Origin: Paenibacillus tyrphae | GTDB lineage: Bacteria > Bacillota > Bacilli > Paenibacillales > NBRC-103111 | DNA: 64,000 bases | NCBI RefSeq assembly: GCF_024158745.1 | Contig: NZ_JAMZAW010000005.1 | Span: 62,001 to 126,000 of the forward strand | Direction: 5' to 3' | In this document: positions 1 through 7,027 of the stretch, piece after piece | How positions within the stretch are numbered: the stretch's first letter is position 1 | Layout: every line of letters begins with the position of its first letter | Program-made: the position numbers and the translations under genes | Notes under the pieces: generated by a model | What the model was told of the DNA's origin: nothing | Seen by the model: the letters and a program-made list of their open reading frames with translations, nothing else | Databases searched by the model: none

Positions 1-1140
1 CTCGGTCCCGGCAGCGGATTGCTGCGTAATGGCCGATATATTTTCCATTGTAGCCGAAATGTGCTTGGCTCCGGCCAGCATTCGCTCCGTCCCATCGGCG
101 AAAGCGGCGATTTGCTCGGAAATGAACCGGACGCTGCTGACGATTTCCGCAAAGACCCGTTCCGTTTCGCCAATAAGCTTCGTCTGCTCCGTAACAATCT
201 GCTCGTTCTCGGCCATGGACGCAAGCGCATGCCGGATCCCTTGTTCGATACTGCGAACAAGACCGAACACCTCTTTGGTCGAGGCGGTAGCTTCCTCCGC
301 CAGCTTCCGGACCTCCTGGGCGACGACGGCAAAGCCTTTGCCGTGCTCGCCTGCCCGTGCCGCTTCGATGGAAGCGTTCAATGACAACAAATTCGTTTGT
401 TCGGCAATGTCCGAGATAGTTCGGGTCATTTGCGAGATGCTGCCGGTTTGCCGGGCGAGCGAATCGATCGTTTGAGATACGTTGGCCGTAGCGTCGACAT
501 TTTTGCGCATGCCTTCGCTCTGGGTTTCCACCGATTGAAGCCCTTTGTTCACCAGCGCCATCATTTGTCTGGCCCGCGAGTTCATCTCCCGGGTCGATTC
601 CGTATATTTGGTTACCCGCTGCTCGATATCCTTCGTCGCCGAGGAGACGCCGCTGATCTCTTCCGAAATCTGATTGGCTCCGGCCGCAAGCTCTCCAGCG
701 GCGACGGACGCTTCCTCCAGCACCGTTTTCATCTTCTCATTTTTAAAATAAATATCTCTGCTGGAGTCAAAAACATGCTTCGAGGCCCGTCCTGTTTCCT
801 GCAGAAGCTCGCGCAGCTTCTCCGTCATTCGGTTAAAGGCCGTCCCCAGCTCGCCAAGGGCGTCGTCGGAGCGGATGTGGATCTTTTGCGAGAAATCCCC
901 TTTGGAGATACTCAGGGCGGCGCGGGAGATGTCGCTAATCGGTTCTGTAAGCGCTCTCTCCAACCAGCGTATAAAAGGATAGCTGAGTCCTGCCATCACA
1001 GCCAGAAACACGAACCCGAGAATGGGACTTAAGGAGGATTCGAAAATAAGCAGAAGCATGACGGCGGAATAGACGACAACGAGGGTGTAGCAGCCGATTT
1101 GCAGCTTCCTCTTGAACGAAAGGCCCAGAAACCAGTTCAT
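1..1140 (-). CDS. Methyl-accepting chemotaxis protein (C-terminus outside window)
   Basis: Chemoreceptor signalling to CheA/CheW at the membrane. Reading the minus strand from ATG at 1140 gives at least 380 residues; the gene runs off the left edge. Two hydrophobic segments lie close together (about residues 14-34 and 38-56), then a HAMP-like region (about 56-110) and a long helical signalling domain. The conserved hairpin tip is visible, with [20 protein letters not shown] and then [18 protein letters not shown] good ribosome site (AAAGGAGT) lies about 8 nt before the ATG. There is almost nothing between the two membrane segments, so the protein lacks a normal extracellular ligand-binding domain; it may sense inside the membrane or cytoplasm, or work with a partner. 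The family call is secure; the stimulus is unknown. Confidence 0.93.
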   Translation of the reverse strand, partial: MNWFLGLSFKRKLQIGCYTLVVVYSAVMLLLIFESSLSPILGFVFLAVMAGLSYPFIRWLERALTEPISDISRAALSISKGDFSQKIHIRSDDALGELGTAFNRMTEKLRELLQETGRASKHVFDSSRDIYFKNEKMKTVLEEASVAAGELAAGANQISEEISGVSSATKDIEQRVTKYTESTREMNSRARQMMALVNKGLQSVETQSEGMRKNVDATANVSQTIDSLARQTGSISQMTRTISDIAEQTNLLSLNASIEAARAGEHGKGFAVVAQEVRKLAEEATASTKEVFGLVRSIEQGIRHALASMAENEQIVTEQTKLIGETERVFAEIVSSVRFISEQIAAFADGTERMLAGAKHISATMENISAITQQSAAGTE

Positions 1141-1349
1141 AAATTAACGACTCCTTTTAAGGGATAGGATAAAATGCTTACGTCATCGCCCTGGCTGTAT
1201 GGGTAATTATACCACCTTGGAGAACGCGGGGTCCATAGTTTTCCAACGGGAGTAGCTGTTCAGTCACTTGGATGAAAGCGGTCCCATTTTCACGATGTAT
1301 CACGATGTAAAATTTTGTTGAATTATCGTGTATTTTATGAAAAAATTTG

Positions 1350-1378
1350 TTGTCAATGTGGTTATATTGTCCTATAAT
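1350..1378 (+). promoter_or_regulatory. Sigma-A type promoter
   Basis: TTGTCA (1350-1355), a 17-bp spacer and a perfect TATAAT (1373-1378). It lies about 60 bp before the GTG at 1439, which supports that start over any start further upstream in the same frame. Confidence 0.75.
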
Positions 1379-1438
1379 GGGTCTAGAGCCTCAGATATAC
1401 ATAATATTCCAATTATACTACTTGAAAGGAGGATCTCT

Positions 1439-1822
1439 GTGATTTTAGAACAGTTGCCTTTAGCCAGACAGTTGGATTTGGTGTTTCGGGAATTGAGAGA
1501 GGAACTGGCTCAGCTTACCTCGGGGACGGTTTTCGTCCAGATTCGAAATAACATGGTCGGGAAGTTCGGCATCCGGCATTTTCCTCTGGAGAGCAGGGGT
1601 ACGGAGATCAAGATGGCAGAGCGCGGCTTGTCCGAAAGCCATCAGCTTTCGTTCCGCCAGACCGCTCTGGAGTCGTTGAAGCTGAAACGTTGGACGCACG
1701 GGGAGATTCAATTTGAATTCGCGATGCGCCAAGACTTGCTATGCACCAGCGTGACTTTCGAATCGAATTACAACATGGCGAATTTGGTTAGCGAGTCCAA
1801 TAAAAACAAACGCGATTTTTGA
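1439..1822 (+). CDS. Conserved hypothetical protein, 127 aa
   Basis: I do not recognise this protein. It begins at GTG 1439, placed 6 nt after a strong AAAGGAGG and downstream of a good promoter. The same frame stays open upstream to 1328, but that part contains the promoter. The product is soluble, mixed alpha/beta and rich in Arg, Glu and Gln, with no signal peptide, membrane segment or cysteine cluster. It begins with a helix containing LDLVFRELREELAQL and then a strand-rich part with VFVQIRNNMVGKFGIRH. It stands alone, with a terminator about 125 bp downstream, and is probably a monocistronic housekeeping gene. The presence of a gene is well supported; no function is offered. Confidence 0.75.
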   Translation: MILEQLPLARQLDLVFRELREELAQLTSGTVFVQIRNNMVGKFGIRHFPLESRGTEIKMAERGLSESHQLSFRQTALESLKLKRWTHGEIQFEFAMRQDLLCTSVTFESNYNMANLVSESNKNKRDF

Positions 1823-1946
1823 TTGACCAAGCTTACTGCACTCATACCAAGGTTACCTTTTATCCCATTATAATTTTTTTAAATTCTTTTATGTTCTCAA
1901 CTAATTCAATCCTTCTGATGCTCTAATTGTTCGATATAACTTACAG

Positions 1947-1971
1947 CCTCCCTTGAACGGGAGGTTTTTTT
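1947..1971 (+). terminator. Rho-independent terminator
   Basis: Perfect 6-bp stem CCTCCC (1947-1952) / GGGAGG (1959-1964) with a 6-nt loop, followed by seven T. It ends the transcript of the 127-aa gene. Confidence 0.85.
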
Positions 1972-2033
1972 GATTCTTAAGGGGGGGACGGTATGGAACT
2001 TTTTGGATTGGTGGGCGTATAAACAATTCGGAG

Positions 2034-2222
2034 GTGATTCACATAGTTGTCGATTTTGCTAGTACATTTGCACTGTTGATTTATGTGATTTTAATCGGTC
2101 TTTCGATTTACTGTTTAATCTTGTTTATTAAGCTTGCGCGCAGAGGGATTGAAGCGCTCGATCTGTACATCCATGACAAGAAGAATAACAAGCATAATCC
2201 ACCGAAGGACACACCTCATTAA
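2034..2222 (+). CDS. Small single-span membrane protein, 62 aa
   Basis: Unrecognised small protein: one hydrophobic helix (about residues 8-32) followed by a basic amphipathic tail rich in Lys, Asn and His, so probably a membrane anchor with a cytoplasmic tail. The start is uncertain. The in-frame GTG at 2034 overlaps the only ribosome-site-like sequence (CGGAGGTG), so initiation may occur a few codons later at a rare start. A separate short frame (ATG 1993, nine codons after GGGGGGGAC) lies just upstream in another register. It could be a leader peptide or the original start lost by a frameshift. The gene ends 42 bp before the GNAT gene and may be co-transcribed with it. Confidence 0.5.
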   Translation: MIHIVVDFASTFALLIYVILIGLSIYCLILFIKLARRGIEALDLYIHDKKNNKHNPPKDTPH

Positions 2223-2264
2223 CCATCGCAGGGGTGTGTTTTTGCGAATGAAAGGGGCACCGTT

Positions 2265-2774
2265 ATGATCGTACTCGAAACCGACCGGCTGATTCTTCGC
2301 CACCAAACCGTAGAGGATGCGGCGTTTATCCTGGAGCTTATGAACGATCCTTCCTGGATCCGCTACATCGGCGATAAAGGCATGAGAACGCTCGATGACG
2401 CGCGGAGCTTTATAATAAAAGGACCGCTGGACTCGTATGCCCGTAAGGGGTTCGGATTTTACTTGACAGAATTGAAGGATGGGGGCACGCCGATCGGCAT
2501 CTGCGGATTTGCAAAACGAGATTACTTGGAGGATGTAGATGTCGGATATGCCTTTCTTCCCGAATTCCGGGGGAAAGGGTACGCCTTCGAGGCGGCTTCC
2601 GCCGCGATGGCTTATGCCAAATCCGAACTGGGGCTAAAACGCATTGTCGCGATTACCACCGAAGATAATGATTCTTCGGCCAAACTGTTGGAAAAGCTGG
2701 GATTGCATTTTGAAGGCATGATCCCAAATGCGGGTTCGGATAAGGAGCTCCGGCTCTATGCGATCAATGTCTAA
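2265..2774 (+). CDS. GNAT family N-acetyltransferase (RimJ/RimL-like)
   Basis: Acetyl-CoA-dependent N-acetyltransferase of the GCN5-related fold, 169 aa, usual length for the RimJ/RimL branch that modifies protein N-termini or small amines. The opening ETDRLILRHQTVEDAAFILE is typical of this branch. Motif A, the acetyl-CoA pyrophosphate loop, is seen as FRGKGYAFEAASAAM (about residues 109-123), and a later TTEDNDSSAKLLEKLGLHFE matches the helix-turn that closes the fold. The start is ATG 2265 with AAAGGGGC just upstream. The substrate cannot be read from the sequence. It lies at the end of a short plus-strand run, with a GC-rich hairpin shortly downstream. Confidence 0.9.
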   Translation: MIVLETDRLILRHQTVEDAAFILELMNDPSWIRYIGDKGMRTLDDARSFIIKGPLDSYARKGFGFYLTELKDGGTPIGICGFAKRDYLEDVDVGYAFLPEFRGKGYAFEAASAAMAYAKSELGLKRIVAITTEDNDSSAKLLEKLGLHFEGMIPNAGSDKELRLYAINV

Positions 2775-2837
2775 CACGCGGAGCCGCCCGGTGATCGCTG
2801 CGCGGGCGAATTGCCGGATGAAGCCATAGAAAACGGT

Positions 2838-2865
2838 CCCCCCACTAATCTTGGCCGGTGGGGGG
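2838..2865 (-). terminator. Strong hairpin at the end of the Spo0E-like gene
   Basis: Perfect 8-bp stem CCCCCCAC (2838-2845) / GTGGGGGG (2858-2865), 12-nt loop. It overlaps the stop codon of the minus-strand gene; a short T stretch (GTTTTC) follows on that strand. It may stop transcripts from both sides. Confidence 0.55.
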
Positions 2866-3054
2866 TTCTTGCCATTTGCTGGATAGACGGGCGTATTCGT
2901 TCAAAGCATCGTCCAATTTTTTACTGGCCTTGATGACTTCGGGATCTACCAAGGATGTCTTGTTTTGGGATAGGGCATTGAGCCCTATTCTAAGCTGTTC
3001 TATTTCTTTTAGCATGTCTGCAAGCAGCTTATTGATCTCGGACATCGTTACCAT
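2845..3054 (-). CDS. Spo0E-like aspartyl-phosphate phosphatase
   Basis: Small helical protein of 69 aa, the usual size of Spo0E-family phosphatases that remove phosphate from response regulators such as Spo0A and so delay sporulation. The second helix carries the family signature in the form SKKLDDALNEYARL (about residues 44-57), matching the known S-x-x-L-D-x-x-[IL]-x-x-[FY] pattern with the catalytic-helix Asp present. The first helix is charged (MSEINKLLADMLKEIEQLR). Translation may begin at the ATG at 3054 or the one at 3045; no clear ribosome site decides. A twin operator (3065-3084) lies directly upstream and is repeated in front of the neighbouring XRE regulator, so that repressor probably controls this gene. 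The target response regulator is unknown. Confidence 0.8.
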   Translation of the reverse strand: MVTMSEINKLLADMLKEIEQLRIGLNALSQNKTSLVDPEVIKASKKLDDALNEYARLSSKWQEPPTGQD

Positions 3055-3064
3055 TTTTGGCTCG

Positions 3065-3084
3065 ACTTAAGCTATAACTTAAGT
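3065..3084. promoter_or_regulatory. Twin palindromic operator before the Spo0E-like gene
   Basis: Two 8-bp near-palindromic boxes, ACTTAAGC (3065-3072) and ACTTAAGT (3077-3084), repeat at 12 bp. The same boxes at the same 12-bp spacing lie before the XRE gene (3383-3402). The site is 11-30 bp upstream of the Spo0E-like start, where a bound repressor would block transcription. Confidence 0.6.
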
Positions 3085-3119
3085 TTGTGGCCGGAGAATG
3101 AGCAAACCTAATTTGCTCT

Positions 3120-3344
3120 TTACCGTTTACCTGTCTCCCATTCCCATTCAAAAAGATCATCCATATAACAATTGAGGTAATCCGCCGCCATCTTCATTTT
3201 GAGAACGGATAGCTTGCTTTTCCCTTTGATGATTTGTGAAATGTAAGATTCAGTAACTCCCAAATGCTTTGCTAGATCTGCCTGTGTCCTGTTTGTCTGA
3301 GCCAGCAATTCAGGCAAACGGCTTCTCCCGAACCGGAGAGCCAA
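3120..3344 (-). CDS. XRE-family HTH transcriptional regulator, 74 aa
   Basis: Small Cro/CI-type DNA-binding protein. The helix-turn-helix is seen as TQADLAKHLGVTESYISQII (about residues 20-39), followed by KGKSKLSVLKMKMAADYLNC typical of the XRE fold, then an acidic-aromatic tail. The start is set by the ribosome site: AAAAGGAGG lies 7 nt before TTG 3344, whereas an in-frame ATG at 3374 is upstream of that site and has none. There is no extra sensor domain, so it may act as a simple repressor or through a partner. Matching twin operators lie before this gene and before the downstream Spo0E-like gene on the same strand, which suggests autoregulation plus control of the phosphatase. Confidence 0.85.
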   Translation of the reverse strand: MALRFGRSRLPELLAQTNRTQADLAKHLGVTESYISQIIKGKSKLSVLKMKMAADYLNCYMDDLFEWEWETGKR

Positions 3345-3382
3345 AAGCAATCCTCCTTTTGAGGGACTATGCACTCCATTAT

Positions 3383-3402
3383 ACTTAAGTCATGACTAAA
3401 GT
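3383..3402. promoter_or_regulatory. Twin palindromic operator before the XRE gene
   Basis: ACTTAAGT (3383-3390) and ACTAAAGT (3395-3402), again with a 12-bp repeat distance, located about 40 bp upstream of the TTG start of the XRE gene. It matches the pair at 3065-3084 in box sequence and spacing. Confidence 0.6.
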
Positions 3403-3449
3403 AGCAAATAGAAAGCGAATGATAGTTTTGTTATAATGAATGGCAACGG

Positions 3450-3475
3450 AAAAAGGCGGTCCCTAAGGAGCCGCC
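3450..3475 (-). terminator. Terminator of the spore protein gene
   Basis: On the minus strand GGCGGCTCC, a 4-nt loop and GGACCGCC followed by five T. One C is bulged. It lies about 24 bp after the stop codon of the spore protein gene. Confidence 0.8.
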
Positions 3476-3498
3476 CGGTTAAGTATTGAGGTCGTGCA

Positions 3499-3726
3499 TT
3501 ATCTTGTGAACTTGCCTGCCAGCTGCTGCTCGGCGATTTGAACCAGACGACGAGTGATGTGCCCCCCGATTGCCCCAGTATCACGGGTTGCCATGAAGCC
3601 ATAGTAACCGTCTTGAGGAATCTGAATGCCCAGCTCTTGAGCAACTTCATACTTCAGCTGATCCAAAGCTTGGTTAGCTTGAGGTACGACCAATTGGTTG
3701 CTGCTGCGGGATTGTCCTGCGCCCAT
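3499..3726 (-). CDS. Alpha/beta-type small acid-soluble spore protein
   Basis: DNA-coating protein made in the forespore that shields spore DNA from UV and heat and is degraded at germination. It has 75 aa. The family core is visible: ANQALDQLKYEVAQELGI (with the cleavage region of the germination protease) and DGYYGFMATRDTGAIGGHIT followed by RRLVQIAEQQL. The start is ATG 3726, 5 nt after GGAGGTGAT; an upstream GTG (3735) lies inside the ribosome site. A sigma-G-like promoter lies upstream and a terminator downstream, so it is monocistronic. It is nearly identical to the gene at 11137, differing mainly at the C-terminus. Confidence 0.96.
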   Translation of the reverse strand: MGAGQSRSSNQLVVPQANQALDQLKYEVAQELGIQIPQDGYYGFMATRDTGAIGGHITRRLVQIAEQQLAGKFTR

Positions 3727-3749
3727 CGATATCACCTCCGTTCACTAGG

Positions 3750-3778
3750 TAGTATGTTCCACGCGAAAGAATATACAC
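3750..3778 (-). promoter_or_regulatory. Candidate sigma-G (forespore) promoter
   Basis: Minus strand: GTGTA (3778-3774), 17 bp, CATACTA (3756-3750). The -10 fits the known CATNNTA pattern; the -35 has one mismatch to GHATR. It sits 24 bp before the spore protein start. Confidence 0.5.
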
Positions 3779-3825
3779 GGACTGAAATTTGGTAAATGCG
3801 ACCATCGGATCAAGGAGGGATTGAC

Positions 3826-4305
3826 TTGGGATTTCAGTTGACGTGCAGCAATTGGTCCTTCGATGCGGACCTGCAAATCGTACATGCCGACGTTAAACTG
3901 GAAATTGACGGCGAAACGCTGATCGACGAACCGCTGTGCATTGACGTAGGGCTTCCGGCGCTGCTGCTCAGCGTTCATGAAGATGTGGAGCCGTTTCGTT
4001 GGGCACCGGCGGACGAATGGCAGCGCGTGCCTTTCTTCTGCTGCGGCTGCGGCGATCCGGAATGCCGGGCGTTCTCGTTTATCGTAAAGCATAAGGCCGA
4101 CAGCCGGTTAGAGTTGACGGAAGTGGAGGAACGGGAGGGAAGATCCCCCCGCCAATTGGGCACGTATACTATCGATCGGTCAGATTACGCCAAGCAGGTA
4201 AGGGAAATCGGGGAGACGTTTTTGCGTTTTGTCGAACATTTGGATTACCGGCCGTATTTCAAGGATACCGTCGAAACGGTAAAGCAGCAGCTTGCCCGGG
4301 GCTAG
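3826..4305 (+). CDS. Conserved hypothetical protein with CCGCGDPEC cluster
   Basis: Unrecognised soluble protein of 159 aa. The TTG start at 3826 is chosen because AAGGAGG lies 7 nt upstream; the in-frame ATG at 3796 precedes that site. The most striking element is a tight cysteine cluster in the middle, FFCCGCGDPECRAFSF (about residues 81-96), which could bind a metal or form disulfides. The N-terminal half is strand-rich and acidic. The C-terminal part is helical, with KQVREIGETFLRFVEHL. The stop codon overlaps that of the convergent 52-aa gene by two bases. No signal peptide or membrane span is seen. No function is offered. Confidence 0.7.
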   Translation: MGFQLTCSNWSFDADLQIVHADVKLEIDGETLIDEPLCIDVGLPALLLSVHEDVEPFRWAPADEWQRVPFFCCGCGDPECRAFSFIVKHKADSRLELTEVEEREGRSPRQLGTYTIDRSDYAKQVREIGETFLRFVEHLDYRPYFKDTVETVKQQLARG

Positions 4306-4460
4306 TTATTTTTCGGTTTCTTGAGCGCCTCCATCTTCTTCATTAAAGTGGCCATATCTTTTTCCAGTTTTTCCATGTCCTTAAACATGGTCTTCATCTG
4401 TTTGTCTTCGGTTAATAATTTGGTAATGGCGTTGAACCAATCGGATTTGCTGATGCTCAT
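4302..4460 (-). CDS. Small charged coiled-coil-like protein, 52 aa
   Basis: Short open frame of 52 codons on the minus strand, ATG 4460 to TAG 4302. It encodes a highly helical Lys/Met/Glu-rich protein with heptad-like spacing (MFKDMEKLEKDMATLMKKM). The N-terminal part SKSDWFNAITKLL could be an amphipathic anchor. A weak ribosome site (GGAAAGG) lies about 15 nt upstream. Tail-to-tail overlap of the stop codon with the plus-strand gene argues for a real, compact arrangement. Not recognised; a short coiled-coil adaptor is the most one can say. Confidence 0.55.
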   Translation of the reverse strand: MSISKSDWFNAITKLLTEDKQMKTMFKDMEKLEKDMATLMKKMEALKKPKNN

Positions 4461-4543
4461 CTGTCCAGCCTGCCTTTCCGAGTTCTTTTTCTATATCGTA
4501 CGAAGAAGAGCGGGGCAGGTGTGTGTTTCGGACTCGAAAAGGA

Positions 4544-4578
4544 GAAAAAGGCTGAGGCCCGGCGGCTCAGCTTTTTTT
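4544..4578. terminator. Bidirectional terminator
   Basis: GCTGAG (4551-4556) / CTCAGC (4566-4571), flanked by five A upstream and seven T downstream, so it can act on both strands. It lies 11 bp after the stop of the CapA-like gene. Confidence 0.75.
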
Positions 4579-4588
4579 CATTGTACCG

Positions 4589-5788
4589 CTAATCGACGAG
4601 CAGCTCCGGCATCCACCGCCGCATATGGGCTGCGATCTCCTCCCTTATGCCGCGCACGCCGGGAAGCTCTGCCTCCGAGGCTTGGCTCAATGGAATGACC
4701 CGGTATCCCCGCCAGGCCTGAAACCGGACATAGGTCGGCAGAAACCGAACTCCGCCGACCGTGACCGCCGCTTTGCCGACAGACGCCCCGCTTGGCTTCC
4801 GCAGCTCGGCCTTCAAAATTCCGCCGATCCGCACATACGGATTGGGCCTCTTTTGCGCGGCCAGGAAGTTGCCGAGGGAGTAAGCGACGAGCGTCCTCCC
4901 GCCGCTTCCGTTATCGATCCATTCCGGCGGCTGGAGCACGTGCGGATGATGGCCGAGGATCACATTGGCTCCGGCGGATGCGGCCAAACGGACCCATTTT
5001 CGCTGCTCCTCCGACGGAAGCCGAGCGTATTCGCTTCCGAAATGAAGGCTTGCCACGACAGCGTCGGCTTGTTTTTTCGCTTCGGCGATTTCTTGCCGGA
5101 ATGCGCGCTCCTGCTCAAGCAAATGCACCAAATAAGGCTTGCCCGGAGGCCGGGAAATCCCGTTCGTCCCGTAAGTCCAAGCAACGAAAGCAAGCTTCAA
5201 TCCGTTGCGCTCCACAATCCGGAGACGCTTGCGGTCTGCTTCGTCCTCGCTCGCGCCTGCATATTCGACTCCAAGCCGCTTCCAATGCCGAATCGCGTGA
5301 CGCACCGCCTGTTCTCCGCGGTCAAGCGTATGGTTGTTCGCCATCGAGACGATATCGACCCCCGCGTCACGAAGCGCGTCGGATACTTCGAACGGACTAT
5401 TAAAGGCCGGGTAATCGGACAGCCCGAGTGCGGTTCCGCCGGTAATGCTTTCCTGATTCGCGAACGTGACATCGGCTCCCTCCAAATGCGGCCGTACCGC
5501 CTCGAAGAAGGGTCGGAAATCGTAGCTAAGCCGCGTCCGTGCGTCCTCGTAGATCGTACGGTGAATGAGCACGTCGCCGGCTGCGGCCAAGGTCACCCGG
5601 CGTTCCGCTGGGGCAGCCGGTTCGGATGACGGCAGTGAGGGAGGGGTGGGAGTCGTTTTCGTGCCGGTCCCCGTCTGGACTTCGGTTGGAGAAGGTGCCG
5701 GAGGCGCGGCATGGTCGGTCGCAGGAGAGCATGCGCCCAAGAGCAGCAGGATGAGAAGAACGGAATAACGGCAATATCGTTTGGTCAT
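4589..5788 (-). CDS. CapA/PgsA-family lipoprotein (PGA_cap metallophosphatase fold)
   Basis: Extracytoplasmic lipoprotein of 399 aa related to CapA/PgsA, which in Bacillus serves poly-gamma-glutamate synthesis or export; many stand-alone homologues have unknown substrates. A signal peptide ends in the lipobox LLLLGAC (about residues 14-20), followed by a Pro/Thr-rich linker (to about residue 60). The metallophosphatase-like core shows AAAGDVLIHR, FANQESITGG, SMANNHTLDRG, LHFGSEY and LGHHPHVLQP, in family order. The start is ATG 5788 with TGGAGGA 8 nt upstream, not the further in-frame codon at 5818. No capB/capC or pgsBC partners are near, so a role in true capsule synthesis is doubtful. Confidence 0.9.
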   Translation of the reverse strand: MTKRYCRYSVLLILLLLGACSPATDHAAPPAPSPTEVQTGTGTKTTPTPPSLPSSEPAAPAERRVTLAAAGDVLIHRTIYEDARTRLSYDFRPFFEAVRPHLEGADVTFANQESITGGTALGLSDYPAFNSPFEVSDALRDAGVDIVSMANNHTLDRGEQAVRHAIRHWKRLGVEYAGASEDEADRKRLRIVERNGLKLAFVAWTYGTNGISRPPGKPYLVHLLEQERAFRQEIAEAKKQADAVVASLHFGSEYARLPSEEQRKWVRLAASAGANVILGHHPHVLQPPEWIDNGSGGRTLVAYSLGNFLAAQKRPNPYVRIGGILKAELRKPSGASVGKAAVTVGGVRFLPTYVRFQAWRGYRVIPLSQASEAELPGVRGIREEIAAHMRRWMPELLVD

Positions 5789-5909
5789 CGCTGGGTCCTC
5801 CAGAACGCTTAATTCCAAGCTATTAGCTAATATTTGCGTACGGACTTGGAATTATAGACCTGCGTAGAAAAAGGAAAAGAAGGGAGCGGGGGGCTTAAAA
5901 CCAGGCGAA

Positions 5910-5956
5910 AGGCCCGCTTCGCCCGGTTTCGTTCCGGGCTCTCCGCGAGCCTTTTT
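5910..5956. terminator. Bidirectional terminator after the epimerase gene
   Basis: Inner stem GCCCGG (5921-5926) / CCGGGC (5934-5939) and outer AGGCCCGC / GCGAGCCT with one mismatch. Five T follow on the plus strand; a weaker T stretch follows on the minus strand, downstream of the epimerase stop. Confidence 0.65.
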
Positions 5957-5975
5957 AACACGTTTGATAAGCAAA

Positions 5976-6929
5976 TTACTTGTAAGTTACCTCAAGCTTT
6001 ACTTCCAGCTCCAGCGAGCCTCCCGGTTCGATGGCCCGGAAGCCCGTCACCTCGGCCGGTTGATCGATATTCGGCGCGTTGGTGACCCAAGTGTACGGCT
6101 CCAGGCAGATGAAATCCCGGGCTTCGCCCTTCGTATAAACGACCCATTGCTTGAACAGATCGGAACCGCTGTAGCGGATATCCGCCTTCGGGCCGGACAG
6201 CACGGCGAGACAAGGGTAGTCCCCGATCTGGAACACGGTGTCCATGTCGTGGCCTTTCAACACGTCGCCTTCGGGCAGCTTCGCGTACCTGTCGCTGAGC
6301 GGAGCGATATGGCCGAGAGGCACGTTCGTTTCGTCCAGCTCCCAGATGCCGCTTGCCGGCAGCTGCAGCGTCCAGTTCTCCGGCTCGCCGTCCAGCAAAA
6401 ACCACGTATGCAGCCCGTAACCGAACGGAGCGGATGTTTGGCCGCGGTTGGTCACTTTCAGCAGATGACGGAGTGTGCTGCCCCGCAGCTCGTAAGTCAC
6501 TTCAAGTTCCAGCTCGTGCGGGAACTGATGCTGCACGTGTGCATCGTCGGCAAGACGAAAAACGGACGTGATGTAGAGGGCCCCGTCCTTTTCGCCGCTG
6601 GCAAGCACGGTCCAGGGCTGGCTCTTGATCACGCCATGAATATGATTACCCTGCACGTTATTGATCTCCAATTGGTAGCTGCGGCCCTCGAACGTGAAGT
6701 GGCCTTCGCGGATGCGGTTCGGCGGCATCAGAATCGGCGTGCCGTATTGCACCGGCTCGGCGGCCATCTCGGCCGGCGAGGCCGGGACGCGCAGCATTTC
6801 GCGCTCCAGCGTTTTATCCCAAATGCTGTAGACGTTGTTGCCGACGGACGGACAAATGCTGACGATCAGGTGGTCGTTTTCGAGCGTATAGGCGGGGGTT
6901 CCCTGCCAGTCGATCTGCTTAATTATCAT
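5976..6929 (-). CDS. Aldose 1-epimerase family protein
   Basis: Mutarotase-fold enzyme, 317 aa, interconverting alpha and beta anomers of a sugar or sugar phosphate in the cytoplasm. Expected catalytic positions can be seen: the NHIHGV histidine, the second histidine in YGLHTWF, the MDTVF aspartate and the glutamate in CLEPYTWVTNAPN. The start is ATG 6929 with AAAGGAGAAC upstream; the frame extends to 6968 without a better site. It is flanked by terminators and unrelated genes, so it is probably monocistronic. Whether it acts on galactose, glucose or another sugar cannot be told; sugar-6-phosphate epimerases share the fold. Confidence 0.88.
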   Translation of the reverse strand: MIIKQIDWQGTPAYTLENDHLIVSICPSVGNNVYSIWDKTLEREMLRVPASPAEMAAEPVQYGTPILMPPNRIREGHFTFEGRSYQLEINNVQGNHIHGVIKSQPWTVLASGEKDGALYITSVFRLADDAHVQHQFPHELELEVTYELRGSTLRHLLKVTNRGQTSAPFGYGLHTWFLLDGEPENWTLQLPASGIWELDETNVPLGHIAPLSDRYAKLPEGDVLKGHDMDTVFQIGDYPCLAVLSGPKADIRYSGSDLFKQWVVYTKGEARDFICLEPYTWVTNAPNIDQPAEVTGFRAIEPGGSLELEVKLEVTYK

Positions 6930-7027
6930 TCCGAAGTTCTCCTTTGCCCGGTAAAATAGTCCGATCATAAATCGCTTCCATTGTACCAGAGGAGCCGGAG
7001 ACTGTCACCCACGGAAAATTGTTTTGA

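Noticed and set aside
1328-1438. Longer N-terminus for the 127-aa protein
   Set aside because: This stretch contains a near-perfect promoter and the ribosome site, so it is untranslated.
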